Assembly (NCBI RefSeq): GCF_937616625.2
Contig: NC_065571.1
Coordinates: 57,769,651 to 57,833,650, forward strand
Source: Mercurialis annua
Lineage: Eukaryota > Streptophyta > Magnoliopsida > Malpighiales > Euphorbiaceae
Direction: 5' to 3'
Length of the DNA stretch: 64,000 nucleotides
Shown here: piece after piece, positions 11,501-24,793 of the stretch
Layout: every line of letters begins with the position of its first letter
Numbering within the stretch: the stretch's first letter is position 1
Translations under genes and position numbers: made by a program
The notes under the pieces: model-generated
The model's input: only the letters and a program-made list of their open reading frames with translations
What the model was told of the DNA's origin: nothing
The model's database searches: none

Positions 11501-14500
11501 ATGTTAAGAGGGTGTTTGGCATTGAATTTCAGATGAGTTCTTTTATAGAAATATAATTTTTCATCAACTATTTTGAATTTTCAAAACTGTTGTTTGAGAA
11601 AAGTAGGTAAATAGACGCTGTTTTGAAGCAGATACAGAAAAAAATCACCAAGGGCCAAAAAAATTTCAAGCAACAATGGTTTCCATTAATAGCATGTTAT
11701 GTGATCAGCTAGGAAACCATGAATATTAATGGCCAACTAGAGGTTCAAATAAAATACCACATAACATCAAGATCTCTTACAAACAAAAAGTATCTTTCCA
11801 TAATTCCAAAGCTGCGCTAAAGCCACATTCTCTCCCTTTCTAAAAGAGATAAAGGAAGAAATCTTAACCACATTATCATGGCCACCCTTGGAATTCAGCC
11901 AAAGGTCACTATTGTGCACCACATCCCATTTTCTACAATACTTGATTATCCCAAAGTTCTATGCAGCGCTAAAACAATGTCCAAGCTAATACATGTTAGG
12001 AATGAGTAGTCAATGTTCATTGGTCCAAGTAAAATAACAGATCTTTGATTACTCCTAGCAACTAAACTGGACTCTTTTCATCTTTCGACCCATCTAAGTG
12101 GGAATGATAATGAATAAATATTTACATGGAAACAATAGTTTGTTACAGATATGGAGCAGGCAGACATTATCTAAAAAAATAATATTGCACACATTTTAGC
12201 TAGTAAACCGAAACTCGCATAAAGTTTCTGGGATTCGACCTAAATGTTAAATAACTAATGCATTAAATAAGTTTGACAAATTTTAATTGAATTACAATTT
12301 GTGCATCTGTTACTTACCGTTGCTAATAGATAACTTTTATGTACAGAATTTATGTAATCAATCAAGTATGTACACAGAGTAAATACATAGAACTAATGAC
12401 ATTGTGCAACAGCAGTAAGCAATTGTTGTACAAAACAAGAAACAAAAAAAGAAATTCTGAAAGAAACGAAATTAATTCACGGGATGGAAGTGTCACGGCC
12501 ACCACAGGGGTGATTTTGGAGAGGGTCAGAATGCGATGCTCAAAGTGTAGTGGCTGTTATATCTGGGATATAGTAAAGTGTCCATATATGTAACAGTAGC
12601 TTAGACGTGACAAGCATCATATCCTCTTTAATGGGTTTTGATGCTTCATTTGTGTATTGCAAAGTACATAAGTACAAACATTTACAAGACAATGTTGCAC
12701 ATTTAAATGGCTTGCACCTTCTGGCTCTAGCAAACAAAGAAAACCATGCTCCTAGAACTTGAAGTAAAAAAATCCATACCATGGTTGCTGAAGGAAGCCA
12801 GTATAAGGCGATGGTGCTTGAGCTTCCATTGCTCCCAATGTATCACCATGATAAGATCCTTTTAATGCTAATACCTAGAATGCAACCATGTCCAAGTTGC
12901 CATCAGTTCAATAAAAAAAACTCATTCTATTTACGGAAAATTATGTACTTTCGATTATATCATGGAAAACCGTAAAATACAGAGGCAACACTCAAGCAAC
13001 TTTACCAACAAATACTGGGTGTAACCCAGGCATTGTCCAGTCCAATGCTTAGATAAGCCAACAGTTCCAAATAGTTACTTCCTAGATTAATAGGATGTTC
13101 AAATTTGAATCTAGTACTTCGACAATGAGTCAAAAAAAACCGGAATAACATTTATGGAACAAGTTAAATTTTATACTTTAAAGTAACAAACGTATTGCTA
13201 AAACCGAATTACTTTGCTACATATCAACATCAACATCAAATAACTTTAATCCCAAGTTAATTGGGTCTGCTATTTTAACATTAGAAAAACCTAAAGTAAA
13301 TAAGTGATCTTACAAAAAAATTGCCTAATGAAAAGCTATGACAGTCAACTATATCCACCTATGTGCCCTTGTTCGACAGCAGGTTCTGCTCATAATTTTA
13401 ACAGTCGCAGTGAGCTGTGATGTTGGAATGGTAACAGTTGTAACCTATTATTATTTCTCTCCTTAATCTATATGTCAATGCTGAACCCAATTGGAGAAAC
13501 TATTCTATCTAAAACCGCCGGGCAGCTGAAAATAAGAGCATAAAATGCAAGGTAAAAGGGTAATGCCGTCAAATAAAATTTGAAAACAATGGAAGAAACC
13601 CCCTGAAAGCTCCAGGTGCATGAGAGTATGTAGAAGGTAAATTGCCAACTTATCTTGGAACCATTTATTTAAAGAGCATACATTGATTTCAAAAGATATA
13701 TGCATCTTTCTCCTACCAAAAACTCATCAGATTAGAAAATCAATTGAAATATTTATTTACTTATATCGTAATAATTCAACTTCTTTTCTTGTTAATTCAG
13801 TTTTATTTTAAGCCCAAATCGCCTTTCTAGCTAGCTGTCACGTGTTTGTAGGCACCAGCCTAAGAGAACCACTACGTACAATTATTACCAAAATCTTAGT
13901 TTACGGAAACTGTCAACAGAATTTCAAGAAGCAACCAAATTTAACAATATAACACTCAAAGGACTTTAAATTTTTAACCAAAAGTAACTTAGTTAACCAT
14001 ATATGAATACTTCAGACACAGTACATAAGTGGAAACAAGCTAAGCTTACAAAAATATTAGATGGTCATTCCACCATCACTTGCTCATACAATTAGTAGAC
14101 ACAATTTTGGCCATCAAAAACCATTTATTAATGCTGGACTCTCTTTGCATGCGTCTCTGGCAATGGAAAAATCAGCATGATCAATTTTACCGCTAGAATG
14201 ATTAATAAGGATCTAACTATCCAGCAACAAATTCTATTTTTCAAAGACTGGTACAGTTTTACATAAAATTAATTAACCTAGCACATTTTTCTTTATGAAA
14301 CCAGATCTATAACAGTACAGAGCAAACAAGAAGTAAACAATTAAACATAACTCTTTAGCTTGATATACAAAGAATGAGGCAAACCTTTAGCTCGATGGAT
14401 CTTTCAGCTGTATTGTTACTGTCATAATCTAAAACAAACCCATTATCAGAAGAAAATTTCCGAAATGCCATTTTCAGGGCAATTTCGATAGCTGTTGATC

Positions 14501-17379
14501 CATTATCCGAAAAATATGTCCTAGAAGCCCAGCCTGCCCAAGAAGAAAACATGTACTTTCACATCTAGCATACGTAGGTTAAAAGTAATATAACACAGTC
14601 CAGAAATGATGAGACATTGCAGTATAATGTAAAGGATATAGTCCATGAAGAAATTATAAATACTTTTGCACATTAAAACAGAAAAGAGAAATGAAAGGGA
14701 GCATCAAATGAGCATAAATTTATAGTTAAACCATATGCAACACCTTTTGCATTTGTTGATTTCATCTGTTAAGCAGAATTAAATAATATGTATTCTGGTA
14801 ATCATTCCTCATAAATGGGTGAACAAATACTAAGACATTTGGCTGAACTAAGATCCACTAACCTTTGCCCACACCCTCAAGCAAAAGCTCAGCACATTCT
14901 AGAGCTGGCTCATAAACATTCTCAGGAAACATTACATGGCCAAATCTTCCAGCAGCATAACCCATATCTCTAGCAAGCTCAGTCTGAAGCCACCTAAGCA
15001 AAATAACCACATTAAAGATCTTCAGATTGGTCACTGTAGTTCAGATATATGAACTTTGTGGAAGTAAGGAGAAAATTCAACTAAAATTGAATGCAGAAGA
15101 GAGGGAAATATGATATGCCAAAATCCAAGAACATTAAAATTGTCAGCTGTCAAGGAAACACTCCCTGTATGATACTTCCTAGGGTCTTGAACTCTTTATA
15201 TTTTTCTCATTTTCTTATGACATTCAGAAAGCAATAAAAAACGTTTGTCTACAGGTATGGTATTGAAAATTCATAGATTTTAGAACATGTTGTTAAGAAA
15301 TAAACACAATAATAAGTTTACACAAATGCATGCATTAAAGGACATCCTATTAACAGCTTGACAGCTTTAATAACTTTCATCTTAGTCGTGATTTCATAAA
15401 GAGACCTGATCAAAATAATTAATTAAATCAATCAAATAAAAAGATTATAAAGACAACAGGGATTGAGACGAAACAGATAGTAAAGATAGAAAATAAATAG
15501 CAATCGAGATTGTAAAATAGTATCAATCTGGTTCTGGAAAGCTATAAAATATCAGCAAAGAAAATCATAAAGAGTGCAAAGAAAATGTCAACATGTAACA
15601 ACATGGACCTGTAGAGTGGCATTAGGTCCTTGAGTCCACCAACTAGCACATCCATCAAATTGTTCAGTTATGAACTCATTATCTTGGGCCTGAAATTAGA
15701 ACATGACAAGATTATCTTGGAATGTTATAGAGACGGGTATTTTACATAAGATTTTAAGGCACAATCAACAACATCGAGAGAAGCATTACAAATTTGTCTT
15801 TAAACATAAAGAAAATTTCAAAGGACAAAATGTTGTATTATGTAATAAGCCTGAATACAAGTTGAAAACTACATAAAATAATTAATGTGTATGTTACGAA
15901 CCTTGTAGACTGCAAAATTCTCTCCACACCTTGAATCAATAACAGTAATAGAATCTTCTGGTATAAGTCTATGCTGAGTAAATGGCCACCATAAAACGTC
16001 TCTAGCCTTCTTAGGCATTTCATTCAATCTTTGTACTCTCTTTGAAAAATCAGATAACATTACTTCCTTTAACGAATTAAATATTTTTTCAGACTCAGCA
16101 AACCATTCCACAAGGTCGTTTGACATATCTTTTGGGACAGGAGGCAATAAAATCACGGGAACCCTACAAGAAAACACTCCACTGATGAGACAAGAATTCA
16201 ATTTTACATGTCATTTTATCTTTGTCCCTAAGTTAAAAGAATTGAATTCTAACAACTAAGAGCTTTTTTTAACATGAAAAGTAACTAACTAGAATTCAAT
16301 TGAATGCATTTTCAGACCATCTGAACAAAGACAAACATAAGTATAAAACACAAACAAGCAAAATAATTTAGCAAATTTAGCTTCAAAACGATTTTCGTGT
16401 AAAACAATTACATTACCTATTGCGCAAATAGGATAAGAGAGGGACCTCGTTTGTAAGGCCATGATCTTCAAAAACAACAGCAGCAATATCATAACCTCTA
16501 AGTTTTAAACTTTCATAAGCCGAAATTGTACCCGAAATACCTCCAAGCCTCCCATCTCCCACAAGTACACCGGGAAATCGAAACGGCCTATAATTACAAT
16601 ATTTCACGAGACAATTAATAAACACATAAAAGTGGCAAGAGAAGATCATGAACAATCATGAACATCACGTACCGGTATAAATCACACTGCAAACTACCAG
16701 AAGGACCAGGACTAGCAACACCACCGGCAGTTTCAATTATACAAAAGGAATTTAAATATCCATTTTTAATCTTACTAAATAACTCCAGCTCATTCTTTAA
16801 ACACTCTAAAACATCAGAATCCTCCACAACTGTATTCTCTCTCTCCGCAGCTAAATGTGGAGAAACGGCGTCGTTCCAGGCAAATAAAGTTTTGCAAATT
16901 AACTCCGAATAAACATTAGTGAACACGGTCTTTTTCTCCTCGTGGAAATTCAACTCATACATTCCGCATTTAGATTCAATTTGACTGGCGTTTACGGATT
17001 TCGAGGCGGGATGAGAGGCTTTGAGGACGGAATTGGAGGAGTAAAGAGAATGTGCATTGTGATTGGGAAGGGAAGAGGCGAGAGAGGAGAGTTTAGTAAA
17101 GAGGAAATTTGAGTCGGAGTCGGTCGGGAAACCGGTTTGAACCGGTTTGAGGTAGAGGAATTTACGTGGCGGTGAAGTGGCGGTTGCGGAGGAGAGGAGG
17201 AAAGAGGAAGCGAGGCCGGTGGAGATGAGGGTTTTGCCGAGAGATGTGTTGGAGCCCCAGATTATATAAGCTGGATGAGAGAGTGGGAAGGATAATGGTG
17301 GTGAAGGTGAGGTTGTGGTGGAAATTAAGCGGCGGAAGCAGTGCTGGTGGTGGCGGTGGCGGAGGAGATGGAAGAGCAT
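8569..17379 (-). CDS. BIO3-BIO1: Bifunctional dethiobiotin synthetase / DAPA aminotransferase
   Basis: Catalyses two successive steps of biotin synthesis in mitochondria: KAPA to DAPA (PLP-dependent aminotransferase) and DAPA to dethiobiotin (ATP-dependent). Fourteen exons: 16673-17379, 16417-16587, 15902-16163, 15609-15689, 14863-14983, 14385-14533, 12780-12874, 10596-10690, 10330-10476, 9943-10076, 9707-9838, 9492-9626, 9256-9368, 8569-8767. They sum to 846 aa plus stop. Residues 1-35 are Arg/His/Ser/Thr-rich without acidic residues, like a mitochondrial presequence. The synthetase half has the P-loop WGSNTSLGKT (41-50) and ETAGGVASPGPSG. The aminotransferase half starts with WWPFTQHRL and contains the PLP lysine in FAKLMTGG (about residue 671), IIFDEVFTGFWR and HGHSYSAHAMG. 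The two halves are joined in one frame as in Arabidopsis. The intron at 10077-10329 uses a GC donor. Confidence 0.97.
10691..12779. other. Long BIO3-BIO1 intron with degenerate repeat DNA
   Basis: Intron between exons 7 and 8, 2.1 kb. The part at about 10845-11325 is rich in GTTCAGTT/GGTTCGG phrases and in inverted partners, like a decayed hAT-type element, but no clean ends or target duplication were found. The remainder shows nothing recognisable. The next intron upstream in the gene (12875-14384) also shows no clear element. Confidence 0.4.
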
Positions 17380-17959
17380 GGTGTATGGCGGAGGAGGAGC
17401 GGAAACCTAAAAAGTAGTGGCTGGTAGTTTACCTAGAAGAGAGTGTGAAGAGTGAGGCGGGAGTTAGTTGGAATGGAGGTTGGAAATTTGAAAGGCTTAA
17501 TCTAATGGTGTGTCCATGCACTTTAACTATTTTACGTAAAAGGTCCCTACACTATATAATTCCTTCATTAAATCCCTTCATTTTGAGTATCTATCAATCC
17601 GATGTTCTTCTGTTAACTTCTCTTGACGCGTGTAAGTCATGATTTGTTGATGAGAATAACAAATACAGCCTTCAATTCATGTCATTATTGTTTTGCCAAA
17701 TAAACACGCCGCCACACAAAACCAATATATCCAAACAATTAAAAAAATGCTACTCCCTTTGTTCCAATAGAGTTATCCAATTTGCCTTAATCACACAGTT
17801 TAAGAAAGTAATTATTATTTATGGCTTTTGTAAATAAATTCATACTTTTCTTATCATGCCCCTATTTAATATAGGGTCTACTTGCAATTTACTTTCATTA
17901 GTGGATTTTAAATAGAGGTAATATAAGAAAATTGAGTTTATATGTCATATGTGTATAGT
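17380..17959. other. BIO3-BIO1 upstream region
   Basis: Presumed promoter and 5'UTR of BIO3-BIO1 (minus strand). No coding frame is supported. TACTCCCTTTGTTCCA at about 17751 resembles one end of a Stowaway MITE, but no matching right end was found. Confidence 0.4.
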
Positions 17960-20552
17960 TATTATTTTTATCAGGTCTCGTTCGAGACCACAAGGGTCTC
18001 GAACGAGACCCTTTCTGTTTTTGCGCTCGAGAACTTACTTCAGTTTGTATAAGTCACGTTTCTAACAGCCCTTTATATATAAACATTCCTCTCTTTTTCT
18101 TTCACCAAACACATACTGCTAACCCTAGCCGACTCCATTGCGTTTGGACGATCATAAACAACACAACCTCATCTCTTCTTCTTCATTGATCTTGGTAAGT
18201 TTCACGTTTCTTCTTCGTTGTCCTTAATTTTCTATTTTAACTTATAAACGGCACCTCCGTCAATTGAATCGTTCTTGCTCGTTGTTAGATCGAAATTGTT
18301 TCCGTTTGATCTCAAAGATTCTAGACTCACGTATCTACGATTCCCTATCTCGTTTTTACTTAACGGTACGTAATCGACCTCGTTTCAATCGCCGTTGTTT
18401 TATCGTATTTGTGATTTTTCTGTTTCATGATGATGTTACTGCCGTTAACTCCTTTCCTTTTTGGCCATGATTTTGATTGTTTATGATTATGAATCTCTTA
18501 GTATGTTAGTTGTAAATCGTTTTAGCTCTCGGTTTGAGATTGTTCCGTCGTTATTGATATTCTTGATTTGCTTCAATGATAGTTAGTTTCGGTGTTGTTA
18601 ATACCAGGGTTATATTGAATTTGATTTGGTTTAAAGGTGGTTTGATAAGAGTTATGAAGATTTTATTTGAAACATTGGTGTTGCATGCTTTTAAGTTAGT
18701 TTGAATTCTTGATTTGGTTACTGTTTTATAAATTGATTGATGGGCTTAGGCAGGTGAATTGCTACTTTGAATCAAGAAGATGGTCAAATGACCATTTTAA
18801 TCATGTAATTGTTTTGATCAAATTAAATTAACCCCCTAAGTTTAACTTTACCAAATAAATTGGATTTCATTTTAATTTATAATTAATATGTTGTAAATTA
18901 TAGTTATTTATAAATTAAGCTAATATAATTACTCGGGTAACTATAATTGTCTTCGAATATCGATTTGACATGTAAATTGGTTAAATTATAATTTAGTCCT
19001 TGAACATTTTTATAATTTATTTAATTAAGTTATTGGTTAGTAACTTTATATTTTGTTTTTAATTATAAACAAAAATAAGTATATTAAATTTCGAATATCA
19101 ATTTGCCATGATATTGGCTAAATTACAATTTTAACCTTTGAATATTTTTAAAACTTATTTAAGTAAGTTTTTGGTTTGTAACTTGGGTTACTTGAATTCG
19201 AAGTTATTGAGTTCTGTTATATTGGTTTATTATTTTTATAAATATAAACTCGGGTTTATATTTGATATACGTTTGAGTCGGGTTAGACTTGAGTCACCCA
19301 ACAAGTGAGGTTACCTTGTTAGTTATTGGTAACTCGGCTAACCCACTATTTGGAAATTATTTATTATTTAAAGTTTATTAAATAATATTTATAAATTGGA
19401 TTTTAAAATAAGAACTCAATAGACTTGTTTTAATTGTGTGTTGTTACCTTTTTGTGTATTTTGTGTTGTCATGGACTGTGTTATTACGACGTGTTATTTG
19501 TGCTAATCCTATGTGGTGTCTAATACTCTCTAGAGTTAGGGGCCGGTTTTAATAAATTATTTTATTTGTCTAGACCCGACTACTGTTCGTGCTTCAGAGG
19601 CGAACCAGGATTAGTTGCTTGCCAGTTATCATGTAGATTAGCAAGCAGTGAGTTTGTACTTATTATTTACCGCTTTATTAAGTAAATTGTTATTTTAATA
19701 TTAAATATATATACTGTACGTATATTTCAAACTGTTTTTATATTATGGCTCTTAGTTGGAACATGCTACCTAATGGGCATCATTAGGACTGCGTGCGCAC
19801 CGGTAATGATCTGGGTAAGGTTTATATGGAAATGTGGTAACTCGATGTGAGCATAGCTCTCGGGACCAAATAAAGTAACTCGGTGTAGCACAGCTCTCGG
19901 GACTCTGAATATGGTAAAAAGTGTGGTCAGTGGTAACTCGGTGTAGTTTAACTCTCGGGACCAGGCCTATTGGATTATGAATATATTTAGAATTGTGGAT
20001 TAGGGTTCCAACTATTATTCGTAATATCGTTATTAAATGTTTTAAACGGTTTTAAAGGTTTTCCACTTGATAAATGTAATTAGTGGTATAAACTCATCTC
20101 AGTATATCTGACTCCGTTGTTTTCCCAATTTTCCAGGGTTATGATTTGAGAGAGTCTGCTGATCTCCGTTCTTTACTTTTCTCGGAGGTTTCATTTATTT
20201 TGATAAACTGTAAAACTATTTTATTCTTAGACCGCAGTAGTAACTAGACGTCTTTATTGTTATTACAGTTGTTTGTCGGATTGGTTCGACTGGATTATTT
20301 ATCGATTGGCATGTTACATTATTACGCTGATTTATGAAATGCCTTATTTACGATTCAATATTGGAAAGCATGTTATATTAAATGTTGAATATTATAACTG
20401 ATAGAATTAGGTTGAAGTCTCAGTTGCCCTCGAGCATTGGTATTATGCAGGTTATTTTAATTGTATGATATAAGAAAGGTTAGCTACAGGTGTTTGTACT
20501 ATATTATCCATGTCCTAGCGCCGGTCACGATTCATGAAAATGGATCGTGGCA
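17960..20552 (+). mobile_element. Ty3/Gypsy-type LTR remnant
   Basis: Long noncoding stretch with LTR hallmarks: two palindromes (GGTCTCGTTCGAGACC at 17974-17989, GGGTCTCGAACGAGACCC at 17995-18012), TATA box TTTATATATAAAC near 18071, and an AACCCTAGCCGACTC leader shared with the element around 41285. It has three tandem copies of GTAACTCGGTGTAG..CTCTCGGGAC (about 19846-19962), and an end CCTAGCGCCGGTCACGATT ... ATCGTGGCA at 20552. The intact LTR at 29382-31514 ends with a similar CTAGCGCCGGTC phrase, and the solo LTR at 38001 has the same kind of tandem CTCGGG units. The left end is not defined; the element appears worn and truncated. Confidence 0.6.
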
Positions 20553-20798
20553 AAAATTGTGTATCGTTGCCTATATAGAATCATATTAATTAAATGGTAG
20601 AACATAATACCTCTTTAATATGGTTCAGCCTGATTTTTAAATATATATGTGGGCTTATTATTTATATATTTTACTTAAATGATTTAAATGGCGACCGAAA
20701 CGGTTGAAACGGGAACCAGTGGCCATGCTAGATCAGCCGCCGGTTCAATTTTTAAAATACAAAATAATGAAATATAATATACAATTTCTTTTTTTTAT

Positions 20799-21107
20799 GG
20801 GTTAATTTAAAAAAAAATCACGAATTTTACACGTCTTCTCATTTTAATCACGCAGTTTAAATTTTCTCATTTTTATGCACGAACTACCAATTTTTTTCAA
20901 CTTCATGCACGGTGCTGAGGTAACACTCATTCATTGGTGTAAAATGACCTCCATTTCAGCGAATTACACTAATGGAACTGTGACATCTCAGCACCGTGCA
21001 TAAATAAAAAAAAAAGTGGTAGTTCGTGCATGAAAATGAGAAAATTTAAACTGCGTGATTAAAATAAAAAAACGTGTAAAGTTGATGAATTTTTATGATA
21101 TTAACCC
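20799..21107. mobile_element. Foldback MITE, GGGTTAATT family, 309 bp
   Basis: Inverted ends GGGTTAATTT and ATATTAACCC, with inner arms (ACACGTCTTCTCATTTTAAT, GCACGAACTACCA, CAGCACCGTGCAT) paired over most of the length. It is flanked on both sides by the 10-bp repeat TTTTTTTTAT (20789-20798, 21108-21117), though low complexity weakens that evidence. Same end sequence as the elements at 24485 and 45765. Confidence 0.75.
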
Positions 21108-21117
21108 TTTTTTTTAT

Positions 21118-22824
21118 TTCATGCAAAAGGTTCCACTTTGTCTTTTGTTTTTTCGACATGACATCCATCAGATTTATTTCTTCATATAAAAGACTTCGAC
21201 TTCGACTTTGTCTTTTCTTCTTCAATAAAACTGCCAACACAATTTCTTCTTTTTCACACAAAAATTTCGTTTTGTTTTGAAGCGACAACCATCACAACTA
21301 GTTTTCTTCACATAAAGACTTTTTTGACTTCGTCTATTTTTCTTCAATGGGATAATTGATCGAACAACCATCAATACGATATTATTTTTTCAATTTGGTA
21401 TTTTTTTTGCCAAATCCATTCGGCGGTCTTTCTACTTAACAATTTTTATTTTGAAGGTCCTCTATCTGATTTTGCCGTTAAACTGTCCTTCTATTTAGAT
21501 ATGTCGAGTTAGCATCTCGGTTCAAGTTTAGCCTAAGCATTTGTTTCTATTTTGTTCGATTAAAGCAGCGACCACCTAATATTTGAATCCTTTCATTAAG
21601 TCAACCGGAAATCATCTATGCATGGAGACGACCACCGCTGGAGGCCACTGCTGTGTTTAGTCACTTACCGGACAAAATCATTGATTACTATTCGTGTCAA
21701 ATCAGGTTCTTCTATTCCTAAATGACATTCAGTCAACAAATAAGAACTTTCATATGTTTTTCTTTCAATTTAATTTATATGTTGATGATTAATATTTGTG
21801 TAGTATTGATTTTATAATTATTGAATTGCATGATTATTTAATTCTAAAATGGCAGTAATTCTCGTTTTTCTGTTTTTGTCAAACAATGGTTCTATTTTTT
21901 CTCATTTTTCATATTTTGAATGATTAAATGATCATTTTTCAATCCTCACTTTTTCTTCTAATTCTTATCTAATTACCATACTACTAAATATTTGTTCAAT
22001 TGCAATTCAATCAGTACTATAATAACAAATTAAAAAATTATCTCTTGATGATATTACTGATACTAAATACAGTGTATCAAATTGAATCATAAAATAACTA
22101 CTATCTTTGTGTTTTAAAATTGAACAAATCTTAAAACTTGGATAACTGTGTTTTATGGGTCATTCACTAATCAAAAAATTTGTCTCTTGATTGTTCTACA
22201 ATGCCACATGAATTTTATTAATCAACTTGTTCTTTGAATTTGATCTCATTATTAAGTTTCAATTAACAATTTGATTTAATTAGATATTTCATATCATTGT
22301 CAATTATCATCAAGTTGCTGTTGGTAGTTTGTTGTCTCTATTGCATCCCCAATTGGCTGTTTATTTCCCCTTTATAGGTGTTTATATTACATATTGATAA
22401 TCTTTTATAAATTATAATTGCTAATATTTTCTTTGTTTGTGTTTTTTGTTTTTTTGGACATGTACTTTCTAAATTGGGATCTCCCAAGCATTATTTCTCT
22501 CCATCATCAATTGGTATAACGCTTCTACTATCAGTTCTATATTCTACAAAATCAAAGTAATACGTATATTACTTTAATTGCTATTAACGGTAAGTAATTT
22601 TCATTTTAAATTTTATTATTCTATATTACCGTTCGTTTAACACATTTTTACGTATTAGTATTTTAATTTGTTAAACGAATGTGTGTTTCGATGGCTCAAT
22701 TAGTAGCCGCGAAGTCCACTTTTATTTTCTTGCTTAAGAATGGTTCATTATCTTCATGAGATGACCTTTCTTCATATAGATTTATATATTGTTACTGCTA
22801 CATTAAACAACTCCTTTGCGAGAG
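21118..22824. other. AT-rich noncoding stretch
   Basis: No gene supported. One segment at about 21407-21510 is repeated in inverted orientation at about 25535-25636. The rest is low-complexity AT-rich DNA. Confidence 0.5.
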
Positions 22825-23160
22825 TACTAGGTAAGAGCAGCTGATATGCGACATAGAGATATCAGAGTAGGAGCTCCTCTGCTACATCCGCTGAAAGCTC
22901 TGTTACCAGTTCCGATCGATGGGATGGGCGTGAAGGCCAATCATTCCGGTTATCTGACTTTCCCTCGACAATGCCGGAGATGTTCTCAGATGCTCTTAGA
23001 TCGAGGGGTTGAGGTGGCATATCATAAGGAGTAGCCAGTTTCGATAAAAAAAGCCGAAGTTAAGGAGAAAGAGAACTACTCGACTAAGAAGTCAGTGTTG
23101 GAGGAAGCGGAGCTCTCTTCTAGCCAATGCCTGGGAAAGACTTTCTAACCAATTCAATTA
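22825..23160. other. GC-richer island, possible organelle-derived insert
   Basis: About 335 bp with base composition clearly different from both flanks, in the style of plant mitochondrial intergenic DNA (GAAAGACTTTCTAACC, CAGTTCCGATCGATGGGATG). A 62-codon frame at 22846-23034 has no recognisable product. Mitochondrial origin is an inference from composition and style only; a search against organelle genomes would decide. Confidence 0.4.
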
Positions 23161-23224
23161 AGAAGCTAAACTTTGGCAAAAAAAAAGTTAGCATCTCACT
23201 TGATAGATGGAATAGAGAAAGTGT

Positions 23225-23707
23225 TAGGGGTGGGCATATACCGGTTAACCGATCCATGAGGATAATTTGTATATAGGTTCATATTAGTACGGTTTTTAAA
23301 ATCAAAAACCTAACTCTAAAATTTTGTACGGTTAACCATTAAATCGGTTAACCACCTAAAATGGTTTGGTTTTTCAGTTTTACGGTTTTTAACCTCGTAA
23401 CCGTTAGAAAAATTAGAAAAAAAAATTAAGTTTTAAATATGGTCTAAAAATTAAATTTTATATTTTATTCTATTTATTTTTTCTAAAAAAACAAAAAACA
23501 GTTATACAAATTCAAACTATATATAAAAAAATTACAAATTTAAACTATTTTTATAAATAGTTAAGGCAACTCAATTGGAAATTATTAAAAATTATTATTA
23601 TAGCAACCAAATTCCACTCTCCAGATACATAGAATGTATACTAAATTAATTTTTAATAGAAATATAGTTAAAATTTGTGAATTGTGGTATTACTCATGTG
23701 AACTATC

Positions 23708-23769
<62 letters not shown>

Positions 23770-23947
23770 CCGGTTAACCGGTAACAGTTGTTTTTAAGAG
23801 TCCAAAATCAAAACTAAACCATTAACCATACAAATTTAAAATCAAAACCTAAACCTAAATTCTTCGACTTGTTAACCACATTTACTAGTTCGGTTTTGCG
23901 GTTTCAATTGAGTTAATCGGTTTGACCGGTTTTTTTGCCTGCCCCTA
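23225..23947. mobile_element. Nonautonomous hAT-type element, 723 bp
   Basis: Ends TAGGGGTGGGCA and the reverse complement of TGCCTGCCCCTA are inverted repeats typical of hAT MITEs. Subterminal ACCGGTTAACCG motifs occur on both sides. Flanking 8-mers GAAAGTGT (23217-23224) and AAACGTGT (23948-23955) match at 6 of 8. It contains an (AT)n microsatellite at about 23710-23768. No coding capacity. Confidence 0.65.
23708..23768. repeat. (AT)n microsatellite
   Basis: About 30 uninterrupted TA dinucleotides inside the hAT-type element, directly before ACCGGTTAACCGGT. Confidence 0.95.
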
Positions 23948-24484
23948 AAACGTGTACCTTATTCTCCGTTAATGAGAGTTTGGAAAAAAAATTGCGACGT
24001 TTGAACATAAAACATTGCCACTTTGCCAAAAACAAAGTAAAAAATACATTAAAATACTTGTACTTAGTCTATAATACTTGTGATTTTAATATATTTTACT
24101 CTTTTTTTTAAATTACCAAAAAATATTAATTTGTTAAAACTAGAGATCAGTTGAGTCTTCAATCCAAGCCACATTAAGAACATATAAAACAACTCCCAAA
24201 CTCAAACTAAAGTAAATCCAAGATGATATTTCATGTTTCCCCAATTCAAAAACTATTGAATCCACTTCCACAATCATTTTTCCTAGCTGCATGTATCTGC
24301 ATCTCTAATGAAAGTTCAAATTAAGAATTTCCGAAAAGAAGACACAACAAAATCTGAGTTTCATCTACTTAATTTTACGGAATTTAATGATTTTGTTTGG
24401 TTTGTGAAGGTGGGTATTGGAGCTACTAAGAGAAATTGTGTTCGGTTAATGATTGAAGATGTCATTTTTATTCTTTTTCTTCTT

Positions 24485-24793
24485 GGGTTAATTACATATA
24501 AAATCACCACCTTTACACGAAATTGCAAAAATAACACGACCTTTAAAACGTGGCAATTCAGGGCACCACCTTTCATTTCTTTTCAAAAATAACACGGGCA
24601 CAATTTTAGTGGCATTTTTGCTGACGTGGCGTGACACGTGGCACTCTCATCGGGTGTCCAAGTCAGCAAAATTTTATCAAAAAACGTGTCCATGTTGTTT
24701 TTGAAAAGAAATGAAAGGTGATGCCCTGAATTGACACGTTTTAAAGGTCGTGTTATTTTTGAAAATTCGTGTAAAGGTATATGTAATTAACCC
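24485..24793. mobile_element. Foldback MITE, GGGTTAATT family, 309 bp
   Basis: Terminal repeats GGGTTAATTACATATAAAAT and the reverse complement of ATATGTAATTAACCC, arms paired for more than 100 bp (CACGACCTTTAAAACGTG, ACCTTTCATTTCTTTTC). Exact 9-bp target duplication TTTCTTCTT at 24476-24484 and 24794-24802, the Mutator-like size. Noncoding. Confidence 0.85.

Noticed and set aside
17751..17890. Stowaway MITE beginning TACTCCCTTTGTTCCA
   Set aside because: No matching inverted right end or TA duplication was found.
22846..23034. 62-codon open frame as a gene
   Set aside because: No recognisable domain, no gene context, and it lies in an island that looks like inserted organelle-type DNA.
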